Origin: Dipteris shenzhenensis
Lineage: Eukaryota > Polypodiophyta > Polypodiopsida > Gleicheniales
Length of the DNA: 64,000 nt
Direction: 5' to 3' (one strand)
NCBI GenBank assembly: GCA_047967505.1
Contig: CM106539.1
Shown: positions 44,196-57,242 of the stretch, one piece after another
Layout: the number at the start of each line of letters is the position of its first letter
Numbering within the stretch: the stretch's first letter is position 1
Notes under the pieces: model-generated
Database searches by the model: none
Told to the model about the DNA's origin: nothing
Seen by the model: the letters and a program-made list of their open reading frames with translations, nothing else
Made by a program: the position numbers and the translations under genes

Positions 44196-47100
44196 AGGTC
44201 GTTCTTTTAACTTCCTTTCTCATGTGATGCGAGTTTACCTAGTCATAGTCCTTTTCTAGGTGTTTTGCTTGCTCTTGTAAATTGCTACAAGATTCTCTCA
44301 ATTTTTGCATGTCATCCTTCATTTGGTTGAGGCGGAATTCCATGACCTCGGGAATTTTGAGTTCTTTGTTACAAGGCAATTTACGTTTGTGACCCCATAG
44401 AGAATACTATTGCGGTGGCTATTTATCTCTTCTCTAAATCCTTATAGAGGTGGTGCCATGTGGCACTCAGAGAAGAGTCAGGTTCTAGGCAAAGGAGGGA
44501 TCCAAGAAATTCGTTGAGCTTGGGCACATTTTGAATTTCTATGTGTTGCCTATCCTTGTGGAACACCGTTGCAACCATCTTTGTCTTTTTGAAGCTACCA
44601 TGAAGCCGCAGGAGCTTAAGCCAAACCCCTTCCACCTTCGCTCCTCCATTGCCTCCTCTCCCCCTTCTCTCGAATCCTCTCCTACTACTAGGATTGCCTC
44701 CTCACCAAAACCCCCTCCGCTACCTCTGCTTTCGACGATCTCTTTCTCTGACCCTCCCACTCACTTGCTTCCCTCAGTTTGATCCATGGGTTTGCTGCCT
44801 TTCTCAACCATGGAGTACCTTTGTGTCTTAATTAGTTTCATACACTCCTTCCAGTTGCCTTCCTCTTTTGTCAAAGTCGCTAGGGCTCGAAGGGATGATC
44901 CGAGCCGTTCAATCAAGTCACTTTAATATCCATAAAATGTTGGGCATTGTGACATGGCAAATGTGTCAAGAACTTCCAAATTTGCCAATCACATCATGGT
45001 TAAAAAGTTCCATGCATGCTCATGTGTCCTAAACTTCCACACTAGCCCATCACATCAAAGGTAATTTTGTAAAAATTAACCCTCCTTGCCCCATCTACTT
45101 TGACGGTCAGTAGAAGCCATTGGTCGACCTTTACCCTTGGTAAAAGTAACGCGCGGCTTCGCCACTCGTCACTTTCACATGGGGTAAAGGCCTCCCCATG
45201 GCCTCTACCTACTCCTCACCATCACCGCCACCTTTCATCTCACTGCTCCTTCCCCTTCAGTCTTATTTTCTTTCATAGGCATAGATCTATTGATACAACT
45301 TGCACAATTCCCCTCTACCCTACTTTGAAATCACATTCCCTAAGGGTGAAATAGAGACCTCCACACACCCGCACAATGCAACCTAGAAAACAGATTGAGA
45401 ACCATGGCCAGAACCACAGAGAGCATTCCAATCAAGCCTTCCTATGTGAGCCCAAGCGTTTTCTCCACGCAATATATCTCTCTATTGCAAGACAGCATGG
45501 AATGTCTTGTGGAATATTTGGGTTCAAAGGTGTTCTACTATTTTTAATGGGGTGAAATTGTTGGTAGTGTCTCCTTGCTAATGTGGTGGCTGACCTCAGG
45601 CTCAGGTTGAGAACATGGAAAATTTTGACTCTCTATTCCAAAAGGTTCAAGATTGCTTGCAAAAGGATGTGGTCCTCATCAAATAGATGGCAGAGATGTG
45701 GCACAAGGTCACATATGCCCTAATGGATCTACAGCCCCAGGAGTCGACCAACCAACCAATGGATGGCAATGCGTCACCTCCCCCTAATCCAAGTCCATAG
45801 GTTTCTATCTCAGGACCAAGCCTCCTCCCCCCAAAACCGACCTATCCTGGATTCGCTCATTCTGCCTTTGTTCCTAGAAGACCTCTCAGAAGGGAAATTG
45901 AAGTCAACCCTTTCACCCTTCTCGCAGAAGGATGTGCCTTCTCATGTCTTCAAGACCTAGTCACCCTATAGACCTCTATGCCCTAGGCTTGAAACACCAA
46001 TTTCATCTCACCAAAAGGGAAGATACCCCTCGTGATTTACAACAGACCCGGTCACCACAAGCACTTGGCAACTGAAAACATGCAAAAGGAGCTCGAGTAA
46101 AGTTAGCAAAAGGATCAATTTTTTCTCCCCCCACCATGGAGTTGCCTTCAGGAGCTATAATGCCCTCAGTATATCTACCTTGGCCTCACCTTCAAAGATG
46201 ACTCTTGTCACCCCATCTCATATGACTACATCTATGGTACCTACTGTGCCATTAGGGTCACAAGCTAAGGCGAGATAGTTTGTCCATTTTTCCTCACCCA
46301 AAGACAGAAGAGCTCAAAAATAGGTTGGGTCATTAGCTTACACACATGGTGTTAGTGTGGTCTTCCATCCTAAACTTTGTTGGTTGATAATGTTTGATGC
46401 TAGGATGTTTATCACACCTATTTTGTCTGCTATAGTTGCATTATTTGTAGCATTATACTAGAAACAACCTAGGTTTATAACATACTCGATCAATTGGATT
46501 GTCTATAACACATTATGCTAGAAATATAGTGAAATCTACTAAAATCAATTGCATTGCTTATAGCAATTAGCCTTCTAATGTACTCCATGAATTGTGGCAC
46601 ATTATACAACCTTATAATCTATTATGATTAGTTCTGCATTGTTTTGCATACAAGGAATAAAAGCCTTAATGATGACACAGATTCACAATCTAGACATATC
46701 CCTCTTACACAAGGGATGGGGAGCACACACTCTCTCTAATAAGAATTGGCTTTTGCATGACATGGAAGCAAAATTTTGCACATAGCCTATATAATAATGC
46801 TTAAGAGGAGAAATGAAGTTTTGAAGATGTTAGAGAAACCCAATTTCTACTACGTAATTTTGTCAACAGTTGATATTTGTGCACATTGTGCAAGAAGCTT
46901 CTCAATGAGTACAATATAGAGCATGTACTCAAGCAACTTAAGAACTATCTAAGGGACTCTATGCAGCTAGCATCAATAGTAAGACATTCACAATAGCAAA
47001 CATCATATAAGTATAAATTCACACACATGCGCAAACACACACACAGTAAATATGCCACATACACACGCATGCAATAAGAGAGAGAGAGAGAGAGAGAGCA

Positions 47101-47390
47101 AACGCACACACACACACACTCTTGCATTCGAGAGAGTATGTGATACCACTTGAAATAAAAATGCTTAGATGATTATAGAGCATTATGTATAGTACCCATG
47201 AATATATGATTGGACTAGATAACTACAACATTATGTATAGAACTCGTGAATATATGATAGAGCCACAGAGCTAGGAAACTGACTAGTAGCACTCCTGAGA
47301 GGCTAATCGAGTGCAACATTGGATTACGATGAGAAAAGTCACAAAGTTGTAGGATAAGTCCGCTGTGGGATGGTCTGCATGCCCTCGAAT
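44196..47390. other. Long stretch without recognised gene
   Basis: Only short frames, some proline/serine-rich by composition (for example near 44531-44782). A region at 45600-46300 has Gag-like composition but no motif. (GA)n and (CA)n lie at about 47073-47120. Confidence 0.4.
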
Positions 47391-47399
47391 GGAGCTTGG

Positions 47400-47600
47400 G
47401 GATATATTTCGAGGTGGTTAGTTTGTCTTATGCGAAGCTTTCAATAGGCCGGGACCCACACCCTGCCAGTCGCTAAAAAAGCTGTCCACTGAGTGCAAAA
47501 GCTTATAAACATTTGAGGCGTGAAAACCCCCTAGCTGGTGATCGAACACATGACCTCTCCTGTGGAGGCTGCGAGCTTTTGCCACTATGCCATGCACATG
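47400..47600 (-). repeat. tRNA-derived SINE
   Basis: On the minus strand GGCATAGTGGCAAAAGCTCG (about 47590-47571) fits an A box and GGTCATGTGTTCGATCACC (about 47554-47536) a B box at about 33 bp spacing. The body continues through TATAAGCTTTTGCACTCAGT and GGGTGTGGGTCCCGGCC towards 47400. Ends are approximate and no duplication is identified. Confidence 0.6.
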
Positions 47601-47632
47601 CTTGTGCACATAAGTGTACAGATTATATGCTT

Positions 47633-47658
47633 ATGTCTATAAGCATGCTTATAGACAT
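47633..47658. repeat. Perfect 26-bp palindrome
   Basis: The segment from ATGTCTATAAGCA is its own reverse complement, with the centre between 47645 and 47646. It lies just right of the SINE. Confidence 0.9.
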
Positions 47659-47826
47659 TTCGGCGCTTGGAAAGAGCTCCGGCGACGTTGGGGTCCACTA
47701 CTTGCTAGCGACAAACCAAACACCGCGAAATCTATCCTTAGGCTCGAATGGAAGGAGTATTTGTGTTTGTTTGTATGTCATTAATGCGTGGGTTGAAGAC
47801 GTGAGTATAACTGCCCCTTAGCGGAT

Positions 47827-48029
47827 TCAACCCCCCTTTGTCTTTTCACTTGTGATCTGTTTCGTATGTTGATGGAAATCGACCTCCTTGACCTCGAGCT
47901 GGCTACACAACATGAAATAAGGACGAGGAGGAATCTTGGGATTAACGAGATCCCTAAAGGACACAAGGATGAGGCGAACTTGCATAGGGAAACCCGGGGA
48001 TATCGTCTCCACATGTAAGAACAACATGC
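47827..48029 (-). other. Weak coding-like fragment
   Basis: The minus-strand frame reads VETISPGFPMQVRLILVSFR and IPPRPYFMLCSQLEVKEVDF, which looks protein-like but matches no family I can name. It ends against the direct repeat. Confidence 0.2.
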
Positions 48030-48033
48030 ACAA

Positions 48034-50144
48034 TGTGGTTGCCAACTGATCTCCTGTGCCAAAGTAACACCCGATGCAGATAGTTTTCAAGTATATAAGG
48101 AACTCCTAAATAGATATATGCACTAGCACTGCATGTATTAGCATGCTTTTCCTATGAGTTGTATGTGAGTCTCTGGATTGATGTACCCAGACGAGACGAG
48201 ACAAGATGAGGCATATAAGTAAGTCTAGGTTATGGCAATGCTTCTGATCGGAAATATATGAAAGCACGACCCCAAGAGTGAACTACAATAATGACTTGAG
48301 CGATATGGGAGACTAGAGACTTTTTTTCACATTGCTGATGAGCCCTACATACTGGCTCTTGTTAGTAGAGATCCACACAGCTAATTGGACACATAGCTGA
48401 CTTCAGTCTTTCATGACGGCGATTCGTTATGATTCGCCGCCCATGGAATATGATTGGCGATTATGCAACACTAAATGAACACGGTGGGGTGGCATAATAC
48501 TTTAGTTGAGATACGCGATCATGCTACTGCATACCCACTGTAGCAGCTCCTTTGTAGATGATGTATACCCCAAACAAGGATGCTCTGAGATCCTGAAACA
48601 AACCTGTGCTACACGTAGAGAAGAAAATGGTTGGGAGACGAATAGAGAAATGTTGTATACATTGTTTTTTTTAACTTATATGTCCTAGGTTTTGTAATCC
48701 CTTATGATTCTAAGGACATTTTTGAGTTCTTTAATGAGATGTGTTATATGATACGCTAATGTACTAATGTATTAATGAGAACTACATTTTTTGTCAGGAA
48801 CACACAACATTTGATCATAGAGTATAAGAAAATCTCTTGATAATCGAATTTAGAACACGTAATACCCCCGCTCGTTCAACATGAATGGATTTGAGGTGAT
48901 AGCTATTTGCTACCAAGAAATAGAGCCACATTTACTGCTACATTACCATTAATATAATATTGCCAGTTCTAGAGAGAAAGTTTAACACATTTCTCCACTT
49001 GATAACCAATAGGGTTGGAAGAACTTCGTAGAGATACAAGATTATGGTTTGGGATGCTTATGCGTATACAAGAGGATTTTGAAATTGGTAACATCATATC
49101 CCTTATGCACTAATAGGTTGTAATGGGATAGAAAAAGTTAAATATTGAACACTATTTAAGAGAATTATAGGGTTCTAATGGAACATGACAAAGTTCATTC
49201 CAATAAATTGTACGTATGTAGGACTGATATTGGAATTTGCACCATTTTGGTTTATTGCATAAAGTGTAATAGAGTATGGGAGCAGAGTTTGGTATATAAA
49301 CGAGGTGGTTTATAACTAAGATCTTATATCTAACTTATGGGTGAACATGTCAATTTCAGGAAGGAGTTATGAAATATTCCCTAAAAATCTCCCAAATAAT
49401 TCACAAGGGGAGTGAACTTATTAGTTCTATAATATTTTCCATGGAGAGATTGTGTATTTACTTACACTTCAAAAGTATCCCCCTTACCAAAATTATCCCT
49501 TGAAAAGACGTTTTATTACTTTTCTTTCATTACGTGCTGAAATGTTTAATATTGCAAATCGAAGTGAGTGACAAGGACAACCACTATGTACCAGCATGGA
49601 TGCTTGCAGTCCCACATTAGAACATCCTTGTTATAACTTGTCCTTTATGTGGATGGATGCGGGTACGTTTCTTTTTTAGGTTTGTCGTTTGATAAATCGG
49701 CTATATATTTTACTGGTGGACAAATGGATATTGGCAACACCAAGTGCCCCTTTTGTAATACATAGTACATGCAATCATTATAAGAGCAGCTTTATGGCAT
49801 CACCCAAATTTTGGAGGCAATCCATTTTCATAGATAGAACTCCCACATACTTGGGTGGAATCAGTAAATCAAAGTGTGAGATCCCTTTGTGATTATTTTG
49901 CCTTTGATTTTGACCTTTGGAGGTCATGCTCTAGACGACGGCTCTTCCATCTGATGTTATGATAGAATTTGCAATGTGAATGACAATTTTGACAAGGCCC
50001 AGGTATCATTTATATACGACTATTCTCTATTATGTTTGCAAAAGGATGCTTGATGGAATCGAACTTGGATATACCTTTACAACATTATGTTGTTAATTCC
50101 TAGAAATCTGGGATCACTTTGGTATATGATGGAAAGGTTTTGCA
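48034..50144 (+). repeat. 2.1-kb direct repeat, copy 1
   Basis: Sequence from TGTGGTTGCC to GGAAAGGTTTTGCA is repeated at 52569-54725 in the same order with scattered substitutions and indels. No recognisable coding domain. The copies are preceded by CACAA in both places, and there is no PBS or PPT at the inner ends. Confidence 0.85.
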
Positions 50145-50372
50145 GGAACTACTTGCTATAAATAATAGCAAATAAAAAAGAACGGTTAAGGAAGGGAGTC
50201 TCCCATGGAGACCCTGAGTATCAGGAGGGAGATTAAGAGATTGAAAACATACCTTTTGATTACATCAACAGATAAATCAACCTCGACTTCGGCGTATATT
50301 TGTAAGAAATTTATATTTGAATTGGTACTTTAGAGGTTATCAAGTAAGGACTTCATGAGGATTGATGATCCG

Positions 50373-50429
50373 GACATCCTTGATCAACTGGTGAAGGACA
50401 ATGTCCTTCACCAGTTGATCAAGGATGTC
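50373..50429. repeat. Perfect inverted repeat: two 27-bp arms, 3-bp loop
   Basis: The left arm 50373-50399 (GACATCCTTGATCAACTGGT and on) is exactly the reverse complement of 50403-50429, with AAT between. It lies in an open frame of 68 codons (50355-50561) of unknown nature. Confidence 0.95.
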
Positions 50430-50982
50430 TACCTTACTACAAAGCCCATAAAAACACTTCCAAATGGATCACAAATGCCCACTTTGTCTATTTTTGGAAA
50501 TAGCTTCCTTGATCACCGTAGCCTTAGAAGCATGTTTAAATCCCATCATGGAAGATTATAGCAGAGTCGTCAGCCTGGCATATCAAAAGAAAGGCAAGCA
50601 GTATATAAATATCAAAATTGGGGAAAGAGGACCTCTTAGAGTACTAGAAAGAGTAAAACCTTAACTCCCCTATCCAAAAATGACTACATTGAGGTTAATT
50701 TATGGCTTCCCCCCTATGGGGCAACTTATACTTATATTGGTTGAATTCAACTTTATAAAGAGGTTATGGAAGGAGAAAGAATGGAGAATACTGCCCAAAT
50801 TTGAACATCTCTTCAGGTATACGATGGATGATATCCTCTTGATTAATGTGGACTCACCATGGGACTTCTTTGGATGATAGAAAGATGATGAGGTAGACCA
50901 GCTACTCACTCCAATTCTTAGAGATAAAGGATACCACAATAGCTATATAGGCCAATATTGATGGCAATCTTGTGGGGTTAAA

Positions 50983-51083
50983 GGCCAATTTCCTAAACAT
51001 GTCCATCATGACAAACAAGAATAATGGTGTGGCCAATTTCCTAAACATGTCCATCATGATTACAAACAGGAATAATGGTGTGG
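50983..51083 (+). repeat. Tandem duplication of about 48 bp
   Basis: GGCCAATTTCCTAAACATGT and the following ATAATGGTGT occur at 50983 and 51031 within one open frame (50972-51253). The frame then reads SIRPLSFSGKVIVSQIMPIL, faintly like the thumb region of a LINE RT. Confidence 0.85.
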
Positions 51084-51527
51084 CAGTGACCTACAAATAT
51101 GACATGAACAAGTCCCTTGATTATCCTATCAGTAAGTTTATTTGGGCCCTTAGTATTAGACCATTATCCTTCTCTGGTAAGGTGATAGTTTCCCAAATAA
51201 TGCCCATCCTTTATACGAAGGAGGAGGAGTTTAATAGGCTTCATGCAAATTAAGAAATTGATCACGGACTTTGAGGGGAATGGGTTTGACAGAGATAATG
51301 GCCAAAAAATGGTTAGATCTTTCTTACAATAGGACTTCCTCAGATGCAACATTGATCTCCGAAAATTAAGGAGATGGATGGGTATGTCCCTAACTTTACC
51401 TCATATTATTCTTTGGTATATATCCATATATTTGTTGGGTAGTAGTTCGACCCCCGATCCAAGGTGATGGGCGAACTACTACCTACACTTGGATTCTATG
51501 TTGAACTTGCGTGTTTGCGGTCAGTGG

Positions 51528-51849
51528 GAAACACACACACACTTTTATCCTATCTGTACCCCCTCACATACACACACACACACACACATGCATATGCACA
51601 CACATTGTTTTACCTCGAAAATCTTTACTGGTGAGACTAGGGAAATCTTTGCAAAACCATAATGTACTTTTTTAGTCCATTTCTAATAATTATTTTTGGA
51701 ATTACATACATGAGCTAGTCCATACTTGTATGATCGTTTTGATAATCTTTTCCTCACGAAAATTTAAATAGTAGATATATTTTTTCATAAGTAAGGGCTA
51801 AAATCCAAAACTCATGAAAATCTTCCCCTAGCCCTACAACAGTTATACA

Positions 51850-51887
<38 letters not shown>

Positions 51888-51890
51888 CTT
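51528..51890 (+). repeat. (CA)n microsatellites
   Basis: CA tracts at about 51529-51540, 51569-51588 and 51854-51884, separated by AT-rich sequence. Confidence 0.9.
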
Positions 51891-52568
51891 GTTATCCCAC
51901 TCATACCCCCTCACACACACACATGGGTTTCCAACACACTAGCTAGTCCAATTTTTTATGACATCTTTTAATAAGACTTAATCTATTCTTTATGTGGATT
52001 TAACGAGCAAAAATTTCTTCTAATGCCTTTTAGTAGTGGGAGTTGAAATGCATAGGATTTCTTTTCTTCCCCTATCACTACTCCCTCCCCCCTTGGCTAC
52101 GGTTCTACAATATTACATGCCACCCTATGGACTAATGAATGAATATATGGGTTTTTTATGAGCTAAAGAACTAATAAATTTGTACTTGACTTAAGAAATT
52201 TACGATTAGATCAATAGATGGGAGTTGTTGTCATCCTTGACCTACTATGCGGTGCATATGGTGGACATTTATTGTATAGTAGTGCTACTTATATCTAAAG
52301 TTCTCCCTCCCCCTTCAAGCTATCAACGTCCTCCCTACAACCCAATCCTCTTGGCTACTCCTCCACTTCCTACTCTCCCCCCATCACTCATGGCTTCATC
52401 TCAGGTGCGCCTCTCATGGTTACTCCTTGCAACTCATATGGCTACTTACCTGCTATTTACATGAAGTGCTTGGTATGCTGGTTGTTCATGCTGTCTCCCT
52501 CAATCGCTGATGCCACAACACCGCACGCTTGCTCCATACATCTCCCACCTATCTACACAACCACACAA
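51891..52568. other. No recognised gene between the direct repeats
   Basis: AT-rich, then a pyrimidine-rich stretch (about 52290-52400) whose proline/leucine-rich frames are compositional. Confidence 0.4.
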
Positions 52569-54725
52569 TGTGGTCGCCAATTGATCTATCCCAAAGTAAC
52601 GCCCGGTGCTAGATAGTTCTCAAGTATATAAGGAACTCCAAAATAGATATATGCATTGTCTAATAGCACTTCTTGTATTAGCATGCCTATCTCTACGCAG
52701 TTGTATGTGAGTCTCTAGATCAATGTACCCAGACGAGACGAGGCATATAAGTAAGTCTAGGTTATGGCAATGCTTCTGATCAACAATATATGAAAGAGTG
52801 AGCTACAGTATGACTTGAGCAGTATGGGAGATTATAGACTTTTGTTGACACTGATGATGAACTCGACGTACTGACTCTTGTTAGTAGAGATCTACACAAC
52901 TAATTGGACATGTAGCTGAGCTTTAGTCTTTCATGATGATGATTCATTATGACTTGCGGCCCATGGAATATGTTTGTGATTATGCAGCACTAAACGGACA
53001 CGGCAAGGGTGGCATAATACTCAATTGAGATTCTCAATCATGCTACTGCATACCCACTATAGCAGTTCCTTTATAGATGATGTATACCCCAAAGAAGGAT
53101 GGTCAGGGATTCCGAAACAAACCTGTGCTACATGTAGAGAAAAAAATGGTCTAGGAGACGAATAGAGAAATATTGTATACATTGCCATTTTTAACCTTAT
53201 ATGTCCTAGGTTTTGTAATCCCTTATGATACTAAGGATATTTTTTATCTCTTAATCAAATGTGTGATATGACATGCTAGTGTACTAATGTACTAAAGAGA
53301 ACTATATTTTTTGTCAAAAACAAACAATATTTCATAAGAAAAACCCTTGGTAATCGAATTTAGAACACGTAATACGCCCACTCCTTCAACATGAATGGAT
53401 TTGAGGTGATATGCTATGAGGAAAACGAGGCACATTTACTGCTACATTACCACTAATATAATATTGCAAGTTCTAGAGAGAATGTTTAAAACATCCTTCC
53501 TCTTGATAACCAATAGGTTTGGGAGAACTTCATAGAAATACAAGATTATGGTTTGTGATGCTTATGTGTATATATGGGGATTTTGGAATTGGGAACATCA
53601 TATCCCATATGCACTAATAGGTTGTAATGGGATAGAAAAAGTTGGAGATTAAACACTATTTAAGATAATTATAGGGTTCTAATGGAACATGACAAAGTTC
53701 ATACCTATAACCCCATTTTCATTATTCCAATAAATGGTACATATGCAGGAGTCATATTCGAATAGGAAGTGGATTTGCACCATTCTCATTTATTGCATAA
53801 AGTGTAATAGAGTACGGGGAGCAGATTTTAGTATATAAACGAGACTGCTTATAACTGAGAAGTTATATTTGAGTTATGGATAACATGTTCAATTTTAGGA
53901 AGGATGTATGAAATATTCCATAAAAATTCTCCCAAATAGTTCACACAAGGGGAGGGAACTTATTAGTTCCATAATGTTTTCCATGGAGAGCTGAGATTCT
54001 TATGTATTGACTTATACTTCAAAATTATCCCCCTTACATAAATTGTTCTTTGAAAAGACGTTCTATTACTTTTCTTTTGCCAATAACATTATCTCTTTGA
54101 AGATTTAAGTGCCAAAATGTTTAATATTGCAAATTGAAGTGAGTGATATGGATAATAACTATGTACCAGCATGGATACGTGTAGCCCCACATTAAAAGTT
54201 CCTTGTTCTAACTTGTCCTTTAGGTGAGTTGGTACATTTCTCATCTAGGTTTATGGTTTGATGTAATCGGCTATATAATTTACTGGTCAAAAAATTGATA
54301 TTGGGAACACTAAGTGTCCCTTTTGTAATACATAGTACATGCAGTCATCATAAGGGCAGCTTTATGGCATCACCCAAAATTTTGGAGGTAATCCATTTTC
54401 ATAGATGGAACTCCCACATACTTGGGTGGAATCAGTAATTAAATTGAGAGATCCCTTTGTGGTCATTTTGCCTCTGATTTTGATGTTTAGAGGTCATGCT
54501 CTAGAGGATAGTTCTTCCATCTGATGTTATGATAGAATTTGGATAGACCTAATGTGAATGACAATTTTGACAAGGCCCATGTATCCCTTTATATCAAACC
54601 ATACTTTATTATGTTTGTAGAACGATGCTTGAAGCAATCAAACTTGGATATACCTTTGAAACATTATGTTGTTAATTCCTAGAAATTTGGGATCACTTGG
54701 GTATATGATGGAAAGGTTTATGACA
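52569..54725 (+). repeat. 2.1-kb direct repeat, copy 2
   Basis: Matches 48034-50144, for example TATATAAGGAACTCC, CCCAGACGAGACGAG, TATAAGTAAGTCTAGGTTAT and CATCTGATGTTATGATAGAA. It ends GGTTTATGACA. Confidence 0.85.
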
Positions 54726-55080
54726 CATATGGCATTGAAGTGTTTTGTGCTAAGGGTGTGATGATAAGATTTAGTGCAACAAAGTTTCGTAAATATATGA
54801 ATATTGGGGCTCCTTTAATTTCACTTGATTTGGACTCTTGAGAATTTTATGTATGTTTGAAGTTGATATGGAAAGGAAAAGAGGAGTAGATATGTAAGAA
54901 GAACACGAATACATGAGAAAGAAAGTTTGAGAGAGAGGGAGAGAGAGAGAGAGAGAGAGAGGGATGCATTTGTATACAAATATTTTTCATAAGTAAAGGC
55001 ATTCTTAGGGCTTCATTGGAATTTGAAAATTCATTAAAAAGTATATAATTGTCAAGATTTGTAAATATAGCCAACAATTG
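54726..55080. other. AT-rich flank with (AG)n microsatellite
   Basis: No gene. (GA)n at about 54929-54961. Confidence 0.6.
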
Positions 55081-55084
55081 CTTT

Positions 55085-57242
55085 AACACACACACACACA
55101 AAATAAATTTGATTTAGTAAATGTATCTCACACACACAAACACTTATTTCTTTACACATGAATACACACACACACACACACATGAATACTTCCCTAACTA
55201 TGAATTATTCTTCTATGTACCCCTTTGAAATCTTCCCATTACACTTTCTTTTTAACCACCCCACATACCAAGCCCACTAATTGTTCCATACCTCCTCTAA
55301 TCCCTTCTTAACCCATGCACTCATTCGCTCCTTACTCCACTTGTGACTTAAACTTCACTTGTGGCTAAATTGTTTTTTTTATTATCTAAGAATCAATATG
55401 GTTGTCTATTTTCCTAGGTAAAGCGATAACAAGCCGCGGAAAACAGGCATTACCTGTCTACCCAAACATAACTATATGATGTTCTAACACCTAGTTTGTT
55501 TGGATGGTGGCAAGTAAGTGGACCCCGACCTCAGAACCTGGACTAAATTTTACCAAACTCTAGTTATATTTTTCAACTTAGATGTCTCAAACATTTTTTC
55601 CTTATATGTTTTCCTTTTTTAACATTTTATCCAATTGATGGAATTAATTGTATGGCTCAATTCTTTATGGGACTTTTTAATCTAAACACACACTTTGATT
55701 TCCCAACTAGCCTTGGTCGGGCTAGTGCCATACAATTAATTCACATCCATTGGATAATTCTTTAGCATGGATAATCCCTAGTCATGTTGTTGTGATCCAC
55801 CTTATTTTTTACTAACTTCTATATCTATTTTGTAGAAGTGGTTTACGCATTTACTATTGGCATTATTTTTTCATTTTGACACTTATCATGCAGATCCACA
55901 TTAGGTGGGGAGTAAGTTCCACATGGTGGGCTTACTCCCCACCATGTGGTCTTACCCTCTGGGTTGGGGGTGGGCCACACACACACACACGCACACACGC
56001 ATACACACACACACACAAAAAAAATAAATTTGATTAGTTAAGTTATCTCACAAACACAGACACGTATTTCTTTACACATGAATTCACACAAACACACACA
56101 CACACATGAATACTTCCCTAACTATGAATTATTCTTTTATGTACCCCAATCTTTTCTTTACACTTTCTTTTTAACCACCCCACATACCAAGCCCACTAAT
56201 CGTCCCATACCTCCTCTAATCCCTTTTTAACCCTTGCACTCACTCTCTCCTTACTCCACTTATGACTTAAACTTTACTTGTAGCTAAATTATTTTTTTAA
56301 TTATCTAAGAATCCATATGCTTGCCTATATTCCTAGGTAAAGCGATAACAAGCTGGGGAAAATAGGCATTACCTGTCTACCCAAATGTAACTATGATGTT
56401 CTAACACCTAGTTTGTTTGGATGGTGGCAAGTAAGTGGACCCCAACCTCGGAACCTAGACTGCCTGAGGATTCGACATCTATTTTCAATATTATGTTTGT
56501 CAAACTCAATATTATTAAAAATTCTTAATTTGATCGAAATCTTTGCAAACTCTAGTTGCATTTTTCAACTTAGATGTCTCAAACATTTTTTCCTTATATG
56601 TTTTCCTTTTTTAACATTTTATCCAATTGATGGAATTAATTGTATGGCTCAATTATTGATGGGACTTTTTAATCTAAACGCACACTTTGATTTCCCAACT
56701 AGCCTTTGGTTGAGCTAGTGCCATACAATTAATTCACATCCATTGGATAATTCTTTAGCTGCCCATACCTCCTCTAATCCCTTCTTAACCCATGCACTCA
56801 TTCGCTCCTTAATCCACTTGTGACTTAAATTTCACTTGTGGCTAAATTTTTTTTTAATTATTAGGAATCCATATGGTTGTCTATATTCCTAGGTAAAGCG
56901 ATAACAAGCCGGGGAAAACAGGCTTTACCTGTCTACCCAAACGTAACTATGATGTTCTAACACCTAGTTTGTTTGGATGGTGGTAGGTAAGTGGACCCCA
57001 ACCTCGGAACCTGGATTGCCTGAGGATTCAACATGTATTTTCAATATTATGTTTGTCAAACTCAATATTATTAAAAATTATTAATTTATTGAAAATTTTG
57101 CAAACTCTAGTTGTGTTTTTCAACTTAGATGTCTCAAACATCTTTTCCTTATATGTTTTCCTTCTTTAACATTTTATCCAATTGATGGAATTAATTGTAT
57201 GGCTCAATTATAGATGGGACTTTTTAATCTAAATGCACACAC
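55085..57242 (+). repeat. Three copies of a 0.5-0.75 kb repeat with CA tracts
   Basis: Copy 1 is about 55085-55766, copy 2 about 55978-56760 and copy 3 about 56761-57242 (5' part missing). Shared words include CCATACCTCCTCTAATCCC, TCCTAGGTAAAGCGATAACA and TTTGTTTGGATGGTGG. Copies 1 and 2 start with (CA)n and AAATAAATTTGATT. A (CA)n also lies at the end of copy 3. No ORF is conserved between the copies. Confidence 0.9.
55627..55757. repeat. Fold-back segment inside the repeat (copy 1)
   Basis: TTATCCAATTGATGGAATTA and on (55627-55656) is nearly the reverse complement of 55727-55757, leaving a loop of 70 bp. The same pair occurs in copy 2 (56619-56648 and 56720-56750). Copy 3 keeps only the left arm. 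Confidence 0.8.

Noticed and set aside
48034-54725. 2.1-kb direct repeats called as an LTR retrotransposon
   Set aside because: No primer-binding site, polypurine tract, pol motif or matching target-site duplication in either orientation. Reported only as a direct repeat.
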